60,328 bases of DNA, taken from contig JAUCBJ010005790.1 in assembly GCA_032718475.1 (NCBI GenBank), positions 1 through 60,328 of the forward strand. Direction: 5' to 3'. Every line of letters begins with the position of its first letter. The stretch's first letter is position 1. Source of the stretch: Nemertoderma westbladi (lineage: Eukaryota > Xenacoelomorpha > Nemertodermatida > Nemertodermatidae). The position numbers and the translations under genes were made by a program. Shown in pieces: positions 1-11,670 of this stretch. The notes under the pieces were generated by a model that was not told the DNA's origin, ran no database searches, and was given only the letters and a program-made list of their open reading frames with translations.

Positions 1-905
1 CAATGTATGATATGGGACAATGTAGGGTTTGGGACAATGTAGGGTGTGGGACAAGGTATTATTTGGGACAATGTAGGGTTTGGGACAATGTAGGGTTTGG
101 GACAATGTAGGGTTTGGGACAATGTAGGGGTTTGGGACAATGTAGGGTTTGGGACAATGTAGGGTTTGGGACAATGTAGGGATGGGACAATGTATGATAT
201 GGGACAATGTAGGGTTTCGGACAATGTTGGGTTCGGGACAATGTAGGGATGGGACAATGTATGATATGGAACAATGTAGTGTTTGGGACAAAGTAGGGTT
301 TGGGACAATGTATGGTTTAGGACAGTGTAGGGTTTGGGACAATGTAGGGTTTGGGACAACGTAGGGTTTGGGACAATGTAGAGTTTGGGACAATGCAGGG
401 ATGGGAAAATGTATGATATGGGACAATGTAGGGTGTGGGACAACGTATTGTTTGGGACAATGTAGGGTTTGGGACAATGTAGGGTTTGGGACAATGTAGG
501 GTTTGGGACAATGTAGGGATGGGACAATGTTTGATATGGGACAATGTAGGGTTTGGGACAACGTAGGGTTTGGGACAATGTAGGGTTTGGGACAATGTAG
601 GGATGGGACAATGTATGATATGGGACAATGTAGGGTTTGGGACAATGTAGGGTGTGGGACAACGTATTGTTTGGGACAATGGAGGGTTTGGGACAATGTA
701 GGGTTTGGGACAATGTAGGGTTTGGGACAATGTAGGGTTTGGGACAATGTAGGGTTTGGGACAATGTAGGGGATTGGGACAATGTAGGGTTTGGGACAAT
801 GTAGTGTTTGGGACAATGTAGGGTATGGGACTATGTAGGGTTTGGGACAGTGTAGGGTTTGGGACAATGTAGGGTTTGGGACAATGTAGGGGTTTGGGAC
901 AACTG
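1..905. repeat. 17-bp minisatellite, left edge of window
   Basis: More than 50 tandem copies of a unit based on GGGACAATGTAGGGTTT, with 15-16-bp variants containing GTAGGGATGGGAC and ATGATATGGGAC. The array is cut by the window edge. The Pro- and Cys-rich open frames on both strands here are produced by the repeat alone. Confidence 0.95.
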
Positions 906-3374
906 TTTGGAACAACTATTACATATATAAACTAAATGATAGGATTTGGTACCACATCACAGTATCAATCTATGCAAGTATACCGTTGGGACACTTTCAT
1001 CTGAGATCTACGCTAACATATTATGTTTATAAATAACCATATTAAATTATAATATAGTAAATTTGTAGTAATAAAAACCATGCGTTGCTAGGTTACTATA
1101 CAGAATAATCAATATTGGTATGCGCGATTATTAAAATTTGATCTAATACATTTGTTTTAAAACTAACTTTAGTTATTATAATTAAATAAAGATTATCATA
1201 AAAAATATAAGACCGTATTTTTACTTGAATAAGAACCCTGGCATTTTATGTTTATCAATTTCCAATGGGAGGAATCCAGTATTCGAGGGTAGGGTGGTGT
1301 TTGAATTCCTGACTTTGTGGTTCAAAGGAAGGTTATGTATTTCATCTAGTTAGTGACAAACGCATCCATAAGGCCGGTTTACAGGCGGCTACTTTACCAG
1401 CAACATCACCAGCAACTTTTTGAGCAACTTGAGTTGTTTGACTGTATTATAGTGGTCTCTTTAGAAACTGGGCCATAATTATATTATTAATGCGCAGAAC
1501 TAAACCAGTATTGTATTCCATAATAATAAAAAACAATCGTCAACAAAAGGCATCTGTGCAGAGATAGTAAAAAAAAAGGAGAAGAAATAAATCAAAAGGT
1601 TGAAAACAATAAAGAACCTGGAATTCTTCACAAAAAACAGATTTTATTTTATATTATTTAATTTGATTATCCCGCTTTAATCCACCCCCGCAATTTCCTT
1701 CACGTTGCGGTAAAAGTTGAGAAACTTGTTTTTAACAGCAACCTTAATTATTTTGGGGAACACAAAATACCGGTGCTGGGTTTCTAAGTCCATTCCACCA
1801 CCCACCAGTACCCACGCCCACGCACATAGCAAAATACCGGTAATCATAAATAATTAATACAAACGATAGTGTAAGGAACCTTAGACACTCCGGGCGTTTA
1901 TTACTGTCAGGGTTCTTATTATATAGTAAAATACGGCACCTGGAATAGAGACAGTCAGGGTTCGACCCAGGGCTAATTCCGGTGATGTGATTGGAGAATT
2001 ACAGATAATTTTGTCTCGCTAACGATTGCGGGTACATTCTCTTTCGCGTGATCCACGAACAGCGGTTGCTGCCGTGCTGGGTTGCGAGTTGGAATAGACC
2101 CTCCCACTGCATATCCAAGGTCGTAAATAATTAATTTTGCTTCGTTAATTATTTGATTAACGATTTGATTAATTAGTTAATAATTTGCTGCGTATTTTTT
2201 GTGAAATTAATAATTTTTGGGATGCCGTCGCTCCGCTTGAAGAGATAAAAAAAGATATAAAATAATTATAAGCCGAGGAGCAGAGCAGAAAATATCAAAT
2301 TATAATTGACACGCTGTTTATAAATAAACCATAAAATGTTAACATTGTTATTAGGGAATATTATAACACAAAGGTAGTGCTAATACTGGCGTTGCGAAAG
2401 CATGCTAACTATAATTAAATAATTAATAGGGAGGGGGTTAACCAGCAAATTAATTTGATAAAAATACTAGAATCGGAGGCAGATCACATTTAGACAGAAT
2501 ATTAGAGATGTCACACACAGCTGTGGTGTGTAAATAAATATATAAGATATTTTTTATACATAGATTTACTATTTACTTAATTTAACAACCATTCTTTATC
2601 CACTCTAAGGGGGATTTGTAAATAAACCCGCCACAAAATTAATTATCCTTAAAGAATCCGTAAATAACAAACAAACGATATTGTTGCAAATAAAAAATTA
2701 CGCATTATTTTCCAATATCTGTGCATTTAAAAATCGGGATCACAAAATCGGGATGCAACACAGGGGTAAAATAAAGTTATACAACGAGTTAATATCTTAA
2801 TTCAACCTAAGTTAATTATTCTATACTACTTTACTTACTACGTGGCGACCGTGGGATGTCTAGAAATAATGTATAAATAGTCAATAAAAAAAAGTTGTTT
2901 ATCGCCCTGCTATACTAAATAATTTCATTAAGTTACAATAAATTATTCTGAATTATATAGTAGACAACCGATATAGACCGTAAACGGTCACCCTTAACGT
3001 TTTATGGGTCGTACGAAGTTTTGCGGATTTTATTATAAATATTTCACTAACTCGCAAGTTCGTTGGTGAAACTAACAATGATATTACAAATTGTGATACC
3101 AATAAATTTATAGGTGAATGAAAAATGAACATAATTTAAACAAAAATAAGTGTTTCGATAGAAGAATACAAAGCTATGGCGAAATTTACTTAAACACTCA
3201 AAATTAGCAGAGATATATGTGTGTTAACAGCAATTTACCGGAATCGACATAAAAAAAACCGTCAGTGATGTATTATTTATTATTTCTCATCAATAAGTTA
3301 CTTGTGGAGAGTTTATAAGTCTCGTTTTCGTAAATATATAATAAAAATTTAATTATCCCCACTGATTCACTTAC
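906..3374. other. AT-rich intron sequence of the BK gene
   Basis: No exon, RNA gene or complete element seen. Around 1365-1440 there is one end of the small element that is complete at 45643-45742 (shared AAGGCC.GTTTACA and GGCTACTTT). Searched for the next RCK2 exon ([8 protein letters not shown], CDMC) on the minus strand without success. Confidence 0.6.
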
Positions 3375-3599
3375 ATCAAGGACATCGATTTTTGGAAAGT
3401 TGCATAATTTATCCCACTCCCGACGAATGTATCCTAGGTTGCCTAGCAACACTATGTGCTTGAGCTCGTGGTAGTGGAAGTTTGAGGATCGAAGAGGCAT
3501 AACGAAACTCTGTAGTCCGATGATGGGTGAGTTATCGTCGGCGAATATACAGACGACAACGTGGGAGTTCAGTACCGTCATTGCTGCCTCGGATCGACT
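3375..3599 (-). CDS. KCNMA1: BK channel exon: start of RCK2
   Basis: 225 nt, 75 codons, phase 0 to 0. It encodes [19 protein letters not shown], then [35 protein letters not shown] and NFPKIDVLD. These match the first beta strands and helices of Slo1 RCK2 ([37 protein letters not shown]). A perfect GTAAGT donor follows. The next Slo1 segment ([20 protein letters not shown]) was not found to the left, so the gene leaves the window in this intron and the calcium bowl is not visible. Confidence 0.96.
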
Positions 3600-4218
3600 C
3601 TGAAATAAAGTTAATTAATACTTTTTACCTTTTTTTTAATACCTTTTAAGATCAAGGGGCTCAAGACCATACAAAAGTATGACACCCGCGATATGTGTTA
3701 AGGCTTCCCTGAAAATACCTCATCTTAACAAAACATCTCATTTTAAAAATAATATTTCAAACGTTTTAAAATTGTAAAATAAATGTCAGGACTCGAATCG
3801 TTATAGAACAAGATACCGCGGCATTAATTAATTGGACTGTTTCTATCTCGCGATCTAAAGCAACACAAATATAAATACCATCTGCTGCCACTGTGCTCAA
3901 CCCTACAGTAATTGGTGGTCTTTAACCACTCGCTACAATGAAAGGGTAAGTGTACATTAACCATGAACCATCACGGCCACAATGATTAATTAAACACTCT
4001 AGCTACTAATTTGGGTAGGACAGTTGTAATAATATGAAGCCACTTATTCACCCATAAAACCAATAATAAACTATAAAAAACAAATATAAAAAGGGAGATA
4101 TAAGAAATAAAACGAATATTAAAGAAATTGCGACAACTATGGAGAATCGAGCTAATCGTAGTAGTTAAAGGGATAAAAAACTTTAAAATAATGAATAAAA
4201 ATCATTATAACAACAAAC

Positions 4219-4445
4219 CAGAACGCATTTCTCGATATCCCGACATTCACACCAATGAAACATTCCGGTTACATCGTATTTCTTAACTTCCATGTCAATC
4301 TCTTTGGGTGAGTGTCTCAAGGAACCTCCTAGGTGACCGTTGCCAAGACTACCGCTCTCTGTCGCGACTGGACTGATTGGACGACTGTCTGTTTCATAAT
4401 GCTTCTTCTTTCTTCCGTTTAAGTTGGACGGGGGTTTATAACCAA
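4219..4445 (-). CDS. KCNMA1: BK channel exon: RCK1-RCK2 linker
   Basis: 227 nt, two bases plus 75 codons. The first half is a basic and Ser/Pro/Gly-rich linker with an RKKK cluster and SRPISPVATESG, the usual low-complexity connection between the gating-ring domains and a plausible phosphorylation region (inference). The second half, VKKYDVTGMFHWC, is a Slo1 hallmark (VKKYDSTGMFHWC). It ends KCVL at a GTTTGT donor, which is a weaker site than the others, and continues in frame as [10 protein letters not shown]. The acceptor CCCGCAG follows a moderate pyrimidine tract. Confidence 0.92.
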
Positions 4446-5571
4446 CTGCGGGATAAAGTTATAATTTTTTAGAACAGTTATTAATTATTATTAACTAATT
4501 ATTATTTTGTATTTTTTATTCGAAATTTTAAATATTACATAACACCCCGTAGGTGAATGTTTGCAATTGTAGAAGGTTATGCAACCACTGAAGTCGCTTT
4601 ATGTTACAAGTATAGGAGGTCAGTAAACTTTGCAAGGCATGGTTGTAATTTAACATTAAATAATAACAATCATTAATATTTTTAGATAGTTTATTTTATG
4701 TGTATTTAACATATAAAATTATAAAACTAAATCTGCATACGTCACATGCAACTTATTATTTTATGTTAAATTATTCCTTCATTCAGTGCTCAATGTTTCT
4801 CCAATTAAATTTCTCATTTATGTTTTATCTATTAAATTATTTTGCTTTTTTTATTGTGATTCCAAATTTTGGTTGATTTTCGCTTTAGGAATGCAACATC
4901 AATATTTAATATGTCACTCCTCTCAAATAATGTAATCTCCAGTAGTGAGGTATTTGTTAAATTATTAACAACGTCGTCAGTTTCCAAACCATTCGAGATT
5001 TGGCTACTTTTTTGTGGAACACACCGTTCATACTCATTCGCCTTTTTCTACGCCCTAATTTCTTTAGCGGGAAATCCCGTTGTACAGAAATCCACGCACT
5101 TCACTATTATAAAAAATGTAAATTTTTCCTGATTTTAAGAATTTTTAGTGTTGTCTCGACGTGTAGAAGGAAAAAATATTTTTTATAAAAAATAACCAAA
5201 ATATTAAATGTTATACAAATTATGTATTAAATAAAACAACATTTAACAAAATGTTTAACACCAAATGTGGTTGAACTCGATTACACTGAACTTTTTGAAA
5301 ATTACATTGGCGTAAGCGTATTCACCATCGACAAAAATTAGCAGACATACTAAATTTTATTAAATTTAATTATAAAAATCAGTTTGCATTGCAGAGTATT
5401 ATGATAATTCTCTGGTTAGGTACTGGTACATAGGACCAGACGTTACAATTCCGCACAAAATACGGCACTGTCACGCAACAATTTCTTGTCAAAGAATCAG
5501 AATCAGGGCTATTATAAATATTGAATAAGGAATAAGGAATTGGACATATATAGTTATACCGTTAGGTATTT
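4446..5571. other. AT-rich intron sequence, nothing recognised
   Basis: Part of the intron between the CxxCH exon and the linker exon. Two overlapping short plus-strand frames at 4869-5188 have AT-driven composition and no recognisable motif. Confidence 0.5.
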
Positions 5572-5770
5572 AATGGTAAAAACTAGGGATGCGACAGAGC
5601 TCCGGCTCCGGAAATCCGGAGCTCCGGGCCAATTTTCTAGCTCCGGCTCTGGTTCCGGCTCCGGTCAAATTAACCCGGAGCCAATCCGGAGCTTATGTTG
5701 TTTAAATTCGAATTAAAATGGTAAGTTTTTCTGATGTATGAATAATGTAAATATCATAGGTGTAATATTA

Positions 5771-5895
5771 TGGGTTTATTCAGAAGTGGAAAAAATGAGA
5801 AAGCGCGTCACCGGGGGTTGAACCAGCGCTATACGTACGTTTCGGCCTAACAGGCCTTATCAGTAGCGCTAACCAGCTCAGCCACTAGCCCCTGA
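5771..5895 (-). mobile_element. tRNA-derived SINE with hammerhead-like fold
   Basis: Read on the minus strand: GGGGCTAGTGGCTGAGCTGG (tRNA-like start and A box), GTTAGCGCTA, then CTGATAA, which is also the anticodon loop of tRNA-Ile(GAU), then GGCC-loop-GGCC, GAAAC, and finally GGTTCAACCCC, a good B box. A tail GACGCGCTTTCTCATTTTTT follows. The pol III box A/B arrangement identifies a SINE head. The part 5826-5869 can fold as a type I hammerhead (see that entry). Confidence 0.75.
5826..5869 (-). ncRNA. Hammerhead-ribozyme-like motif inside the SINE
   Basis: Minus strand, 5' to 3': stem I strand GCGCTA, CTGATAA, stem II GGCC-TGTTA-GGCC, GAA, stem III ACG-TA-CGT, A, stem I strand TAGCGC. Order, spacing, perfect 6-bp stem I and 4-bp stem II, GAAA and the UH position fit the type I hammerhead layout. 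The conserved core is CUGANGA; here the G8 position is A, so this copy should be inactive if it derives from a ribozyme. The diverged copy near 14776 reads CTGACGA, which satisfies the core, but its stem II is damaged. Confidence 0.4.
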
Positions 5896-6042
5896 CACTC
5901 ACACTCCCACCTAATCCACTTCTATTGAACGGGCAGTCTTAAGTTGCATATATTCTATCTCTAACAGCGGACCTAACGGCCTCAAGTATGCTAGAGTGAA
6001 ACAGGAGGGAAGTACAAATAAATAAATATTCAGCTCGAGTAT

Positions 6043-6120
6043 AGCCGAAACGTGCGTATAGCGCTGGTTCAACCCCCGGTGACGCGCTTTCTCATTTTTT
6101 CCACTTCTGAACAAACCCAT
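6043..6120 (+). mobile_element. Second, truncated SINE copy in opposite orientation
   Basis: From GCCGAAACGTGCGTATAGCG through GGTTCAACCCCCGGTGACGC to the tail, this matches the complement of 5771-5846 with only a few differences. Together with GGTGTAATATTATGGG near 5759 and CCATTATATTACACC near 6118, the two copies form a long hairpin with about 200 bp between the arms. The tRNA-like 5' half is missing. Confidence 0.7.
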
Positions 6121-6181
6121 TATATTACACCTTTAATTACAGTTGCAACAGCTCATCTCCAATTTATTTAGCAAATATCAT

Positions 6182-6548
6182 AGCAATTAACATAATGTAA
6201 TACCCGGACCTAATCACTGCCAACGTCCGCACAGCAAACCTCGATTTCCGGCGCGAACGCGAAGCCAACGTCATATCGGAAGGCTACCTAAACGGCCCTG
6301 CCTTTGCTTGTTCCGTATATGGAAGCAACCGGGCCAACGGAATCGCCTCCACATCACCCGGGCCACGTCGCACGGATTCCACCATCTGATCTGCGCCACC
6401 AACACTCGCTTCCACATCATCTCTGTAGACTGTCTGTGCCGCCACTGCCACAACCAATGTGGGAACCGCTACCACGCCCTTAACTGCACCGCTTGTCCCA
6501 ACCTCGCAGTTCTCGCCTCGACCATTAACTTAAGAAACTAATTTTTAT
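6182..6548 (+). pseudogene. GC-rich decayed coding fragment of a mobile element
   Basis: A GC-rich stretch inside the hAT element at 5584-7742. One plus frame reads YPDLITANVRTANLDFRRER followed by EANVISEGYLNGPAFACSVY; it breaks, and another frame continues with TRFHIISVDCLCRHCHNQCG then NRYHALNCTACPN, which has a Cys/His-rich knuckle-like look. The change of frame indicates a decayed gene. It belongs to sequence absent from the second hAT copy (29268-30562), so it arrived as an insertion. I do not recognise the family. Confidence 0.4.
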
Positions 6549-9454
6549 TTTATTTTATATCTATTTTACTGTTAAAAATAATATTATGATTTTACCGAAT
6601 TTCATTTACCCCGTTGGGGAGTGTATATTATTAATTAACATAATAACTCATTAAGTAATTTACAGCTTGTTTTTTTAAGTTTCCTGATAAACTCCCACCC
6701 CCCTTGTGAAATTGTTTAAATGTTTGAACAAAAACATTGAAATGATTCAGTTAATTCAATTAATATTCTTCCCTAATTAAAAAATCTTAAATACATGTAC
6801 TATCGTTTCGTTCTAGAACCCCCATTCCACCGACCCCCCCCCCCCCCCCCATCCCCAACAGTCTGGTACTACTCACTCATTTGTATAAAATAATCAGTTT
6901 AAATACTTATAATTCTAGAACTATTTTATATTATAGAACTTATGTCTATGAAATTTATGTAATAATAATTTTAATAGTTATACAATATTTGTGTGCGGAG
7001 ATTGTATTTCAGTTCCTGATTCAATAATGTAAATAGAGCCCTAGGACCCTCTAAACAGTTGTGATATATCCAAATTACTAAATATTATTTTAGATATCCG
7101 CTTTATGGCAGCCTACGTACGTAAGGTAGGTGGTACATGTTTAAACGTTTATCAATGAAAATATAATGAATACTGCACCAATTTCTCGAAATTAATTACA
7201 CAATGTTCCATAAAAATAATGTCGATGATAAGTTGACAACAAACCGAAGTTACTGATAGTCTAGTCGTAAAAAATAAAAATAACAGAGTTTGTGTAATGA
7301 GTGTGAACTGAAAAGTCTAAAACAATACAGTATATTTTAGCCTATTGAACACCAGATGAGATAAGGGAGTCTTTGGACGCAATCAAAATGCATTCCTCTC
7401 CAGGAGAAAATCGACGAAAATATCTGCTGATTACTCCCAAAAATAAAATTGTAACCTGTTCTATTGAATATAGTTTATTGTTTTGATTAGAATAGAATAG
7501 CATGCGACTGCAAACTGCTCATTTCCCTTAATTGATAATTGAGTAAGAATTTGCATCAAATCCCCCCCCCCCCCCCTGTTTCATGGACGCATATCTGTCT
7601 ATGTCTACTATAATAATACACTTGAATTATCAATCACCAAACCTCCGGCTCCGGCTCCGTCTCCGGCCGGAGCTAATATTGTAACCCGGAGAAACCTCCG
7701 GGCTCCGGCTCCGGATGAAATTTTAGCTCTGTCGCATCCCTAGTAAAAACTCAATGAGTTTGGGGGGTGCCAATTCCACTTGGTGGGAATTTTTCTAATG
7801 GTAGTACTTGGTTAGAACTAATTGAGTTCTCTCAAGGCTATTCCTTCTTGGTGTTTCTTTTTTAAGAAGAATTAGTTGACTTGGTGAAAACTCATGAGTT
7901 TATGAGCCAACGTCTGGACTTGGTAGAGATTATATTTTTTTGGTATTTCTCCTTGGTGAGAGTTTTTCTTATAAAGTTCAATAAAAATAAATTTAATCGG
8001 AATTAAGTCAGTTTGGAATTCATAATAAAGAACGGCTTGAAAAATATTCGTAACATTCTGGAAGGGGCGGGGCACATTCAATAAGTAAAATAAAGTTGTT
8101 TATACATTCAATAAGTAAAATAAAGTTGTTTAACTAGTATATAATATAACAAGAACACCATGATCCGTAATATAGTGTCATTTTCTGATGACACGGACCC
8201 CCCCCCCCCCCCCCCCCCAAATTTTTCTACAAATCTTTATCGTAATGCTTGAAATTTGAAACACAACTAGTTCAACTCACCGTGGTTGTTACCATGGAGC
8301 CGGAATTTTCGATTTTGTGCCTTTAATTTTTTATATTTTAAAGCGTTTTATAAAATGTCTTTTACGAAATCGCACCCGCATATCGTGGCTATTCTTCACA
8401 TTAGTCGTATTATTGTCATAATAGAAAGCTTGCCTTGCGACGATTCTAATTATTTAACAATATCTGAATTTCGTTGAGAAACAGCTGATTATATACCATT
8501 TATTCTATTTAATAAATACACAATGTTCCTTAATAAATACACAATGTTCTGGAACATTTTTTTTTATGTATGTATGAATAGCTAGGCAATATAGATATTG
8601 TATATAGGCATATCCCTGTTGCCCACCTACTCATAAAATAAATAACACGTTCTAGAATTTTATGTATATTAAATATAATAAATGGTTTATACAGCGAACG
8701 TTACAGGATACCGAGAGTGATAAACCCGGTTCCGATCTCGGAAAAACCGAAAAGTCTGCGCCCGTTTAAACACATTTAGTGTATATTATTATATTATTAT
8801 TATTATATTATATTATTATATTAAATATTAACGTATATATATTATATATTATTATATATATATTAACTGAAATAATCTGACATTTTTCATTATTATTATT
8901 ATTCATTATTTCATTAGTCCAAAGCGTTAAATTAGCGATAAACTGCGTAATTTTAAACTTCAGAGGCCGTTAATATCATCTGAAAGAAGAGAAAATGACC
9001 TTCAACCTGGTGCTTATAGTTTGTTTATATGTGACAATGAAACGGACATTTTATAATTGAACTTAGACAATTTTTTCCACCCTTTACTGCCGTCTAGTTT
9101 AATATAATAGTATAGTGCAGTATATATATATAATATAAAATTATATAATAGTATATTATTATATTTATACTATACTGCACGCCTGGAGCCCATTCAACTA
9201 CTGTTGTAAAGCTCATCAACCTCCCAACAATGGGCCTATTCATTCACGTCGACAGAAAAGTCAATACTGCCTTCCTGACAGCTGATAAACAAAAGAATAG
9301 CCGAAACTCATAGATATGGGTTTTCACCAAGTCAGAATAGATTGAAGGAAAAGTTTCCACCAAGAACAACAAACTGAACTGACAATCGCAAAACTCATAT
9401 TTTTTGAGTTTTCACCAAGTGGAGATGCGTCTTTAGAAAAACCATCACCAGTTT

Positions 9455-10299
9455 TTTAGTGGTTAAGCCTTTTAAGGTTTTGAGCCAGGGAGACTTAAAT
9501 TCGAATAATCGAATTATACGCTGATTTTATTAAATTTATGAGCGAATTTGGAATGTCTGCACTGCATGGTCCTACAGGACAATTTTAATTTACATCTAAG
9601 ATAATGGAATGGCAGTATTATAGACATGGTTAGACATGGTCAGGGTTAGTGCTACCAGACAGACATACTTAATCTTAGATAACTAGAAAACAAGACCGGA
9701 ACTTGAGATAAACTCGCAAAACTGAATTAAGACTTTAAAGAGAATTAAAATCTCCATTAAATTGTGATTCAAAAGAGAAATCGATTCGTTATGGTCACCC
9801 GCTGCTGGCTGGGCAGCTTTATAGATTGACATAATATCATATTTTTAACTCCCGAAGTTCAGGGTCACTAATTTCAGTGAACGCTGAAAAAGTTACCATT
9901 TAAGTTATTATAACATCATAACAACTCAAATGGTAACTTTTAAATTATATGACACTTAATAATAAACAACAGATTGCTTCAAAAATCAACAAACAATTAA
10001 ATACCGCAACAAAAAGTACAATATACTATTAAATTAGTAGGCTTACAGTATTTTAGTAAAACATGAAACATCAAAAAGGGAAGCAAAAGTGCACGACTAA
10101 ACAATCAAATATGAAGGACATGGGTTAGACAGCAATCATTGGTGAATGAATGTACATAATGGGGTTTCTGTGTGAGTGAACTACAAAACATAAAGCATTA
10201 GCCCAACAACACAATGCGCGTGATATAATTAATATAGATATTAAACAAACGTACACCCTGATATAAAGTCTTACCTAACAAACTGAGCGCTGCAAAGGA
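9455..10299. other. Intron sequence, nothing recognised
   Basis: AT-rich, with no open frame or clear repeat. A near-palindrome around 9893-9945 (AGTTACCATTTAAGTTATTA with its complement) is the only structure seen. Confidence 0.4.
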
Positions 10300-10447
10300 G
10301 AAAATAGTTTATCTATTAGGAAATAGTTTATCTATTAGGAAATAGTTTATCTATTAGAAATAGTTTATCTATTAGAAAATAGTTTATCTATTAGAAAATA
10401 GTTTATCTATTAGAAATAGTTTAAATCTATTAGAAAATAGTCTATTA
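10300..10447. repeat. About 20-bp tandem repeat
   Basis: Seven to eight copies of AAATAGTTTATCTATTAGGA, with one-base length changes. Confidence 0.9.
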
Positions 10448-11356
10448 TTTGACTAAACTATACTGGAAACAAAATTACAATGCTGGAATCCACCATAGTA
10501 AAGCGGTATTACAAAAGTTACATTGCATTTGCTAGAGTCCGAATTTCATAACTATCATGAAAACTTGTCACTTAGAGTGAAAATAAATTCACTGGTGGGG
10601 GCGAGCCACGAAGTTAGCAAGCCAAGCAAAAAGATGCCGCTGAATGCAATGTGTATGTCGCGAGTGATATCTTTCATGCTATTTTTTGAGCACTTATTCC
10701 CCCGCAACTCTCCGCTTTCATAAACTAAAATTTGGTGGGACTATAGAAAAAGTTTTCCCGATGCCTAAAAAGCCTTCGAAGGTGGTCAAACTTTCCTGCA
10801 TAGATTTAAACGCGTCACGCACCAACTTCGTGACAGCTTCATTTCAATACATTAAAAACAGCCGAATCATCTGATGGTGCTGAAAGCATCGAATTCTACG
10901 TAATGACTAGAAAATAGCGATTTCGATATCTGGAACTGGGGGGTACACCTTATAGACAGGGTCAGTCTCCTTGATCCAGCTCAAGTTACTCATCTGGCAC
11001 TATAGGGCCTGGAAGTACAAACCTCTACATTCTGTCCCCTAGCGGTAGCCTGGGAACTGCAGATCTGCAAGTAGTGAAGTACTCAGCTCGTAAGCATTGC
11101 ATCCGAAGGTTTCACCCGCAAATATATCGCCCTCTGGAGGCAGACTGCAGAACTGCTGCGCGAACACCGAACCCACAAAAAGACACAGATTACGGTTAGT
11201 AGTTTTCGCAGCATATGTGGTAACCAGAAACACGCTTGTCGGACGATAATTTTTCGATGTGCACAATTTAGTCGCCAAAATGGCGTCAATAGCATGAATA
11301 TGGCAATATATTGTTTATTGTACTATTTCCAGGTCAACATTCTATCTGAGCAACTA

Positions 11357-11430
11357 CAGTAGCTGAATGGTTAGAGCGCCAGACTTCCATCCTGGAGGTC
11401 ACCAGTTGGATCCCACCAAGACGCCAATGA
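11357..11430 (+). mobile_element. tRNA-like sequence, probable SINE head or tRNA pseudogene
   Basis: AGTAGCTGAATGGTTAGAGC fits the pol III A box; the anticodon-loop-like CTTCCAT would read Gly-UCC; AGTTGGATCCC is a degraded B box. The anticodon stem has a mismatch and no acceptor stem closes, so a working tRNA is unlikely. Confidence 0.5.
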
Positions 11431-11670
11431 TAAGCTGTGCCCAACGAACTATATGAAAGAGGCATCCGTGGTTAATGGGGACCAAAATATATATTTGTCA
11501 AAAAATACTATGAAATCTCAACATGCAAGGAAAATATGATGTGAAAGTGTAAGTGTTTTCATTTTCGTGAGGACCGAATTCAACTATATTACAGCTACAG
11601 CCTAAATTAACAAAGAGGGTATATTGTTTCTCTATCAGGTGAGTATCGTGACTGTTTTTGTATAACTTAC

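Larger units (their letters stand above)
5584..7742. mobile_element. hAT-type element, copy 1, with 8-bp target duplication
   Basis: Ends are inverted repeats, TAGGGATGCGACAGAGCT at 5584 and its complement ending at 7742. The flanking 8 bp GTAAAAAC (5576-5583 and 7743-7750) are identical. An 8-bp duplication with TAGGG-type termini is the hallmark of the hAT superfamily. Both ends continue into arrays of CCGGCT/CCGGAG hexamers. There is no transposase frame. About 860 bp in the middle (near 5757-6625) is missing from copy 2 and consists of inverted SINE sequence and a decayed coding fragment. Confidence 0.85.
5572..9454. mobile_element. Inverted-repeat element, copy 1, interrupted by a hAT element
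   Basis: A DNA element bounded by AATGGTAAAAACTCAATGAG at the left and a TCACCAGTTT end at the right. Its second, shorter copy at 30856-31673 lies in reverse orientation and shows the intact end AACTGGTGA with AACTCATATGAG. Blocks shared by both copies are 7750-8060 with 31330-31650, and 9180-9430 with 30870-31080. The interior repeats the theme of AACTCAT/ATGAGTT beside ACCAAGT. Copy 1 carries the hAT insertion 5584-7742 a dozen bases inside its left end, plus a duplicated 29-bp segment near 8073-8131. No transposase frame seen, so it is non-autonomous. Confidence 0.75.

Noticed and set aside
317-799. 160-codon minus-strand frame rich in Cys, Pro and Leu
   Set aside because: It is the 17-bp minisatellite read through three frames in turn; overlapping frames on both strands behave the same way.
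11039-11295. Overlapping 70-79-codon minus-strand frames
   Set aside because: Two frames open over the same segment, no similarity, and no place for an extra exon between the phase-matched BK exons.
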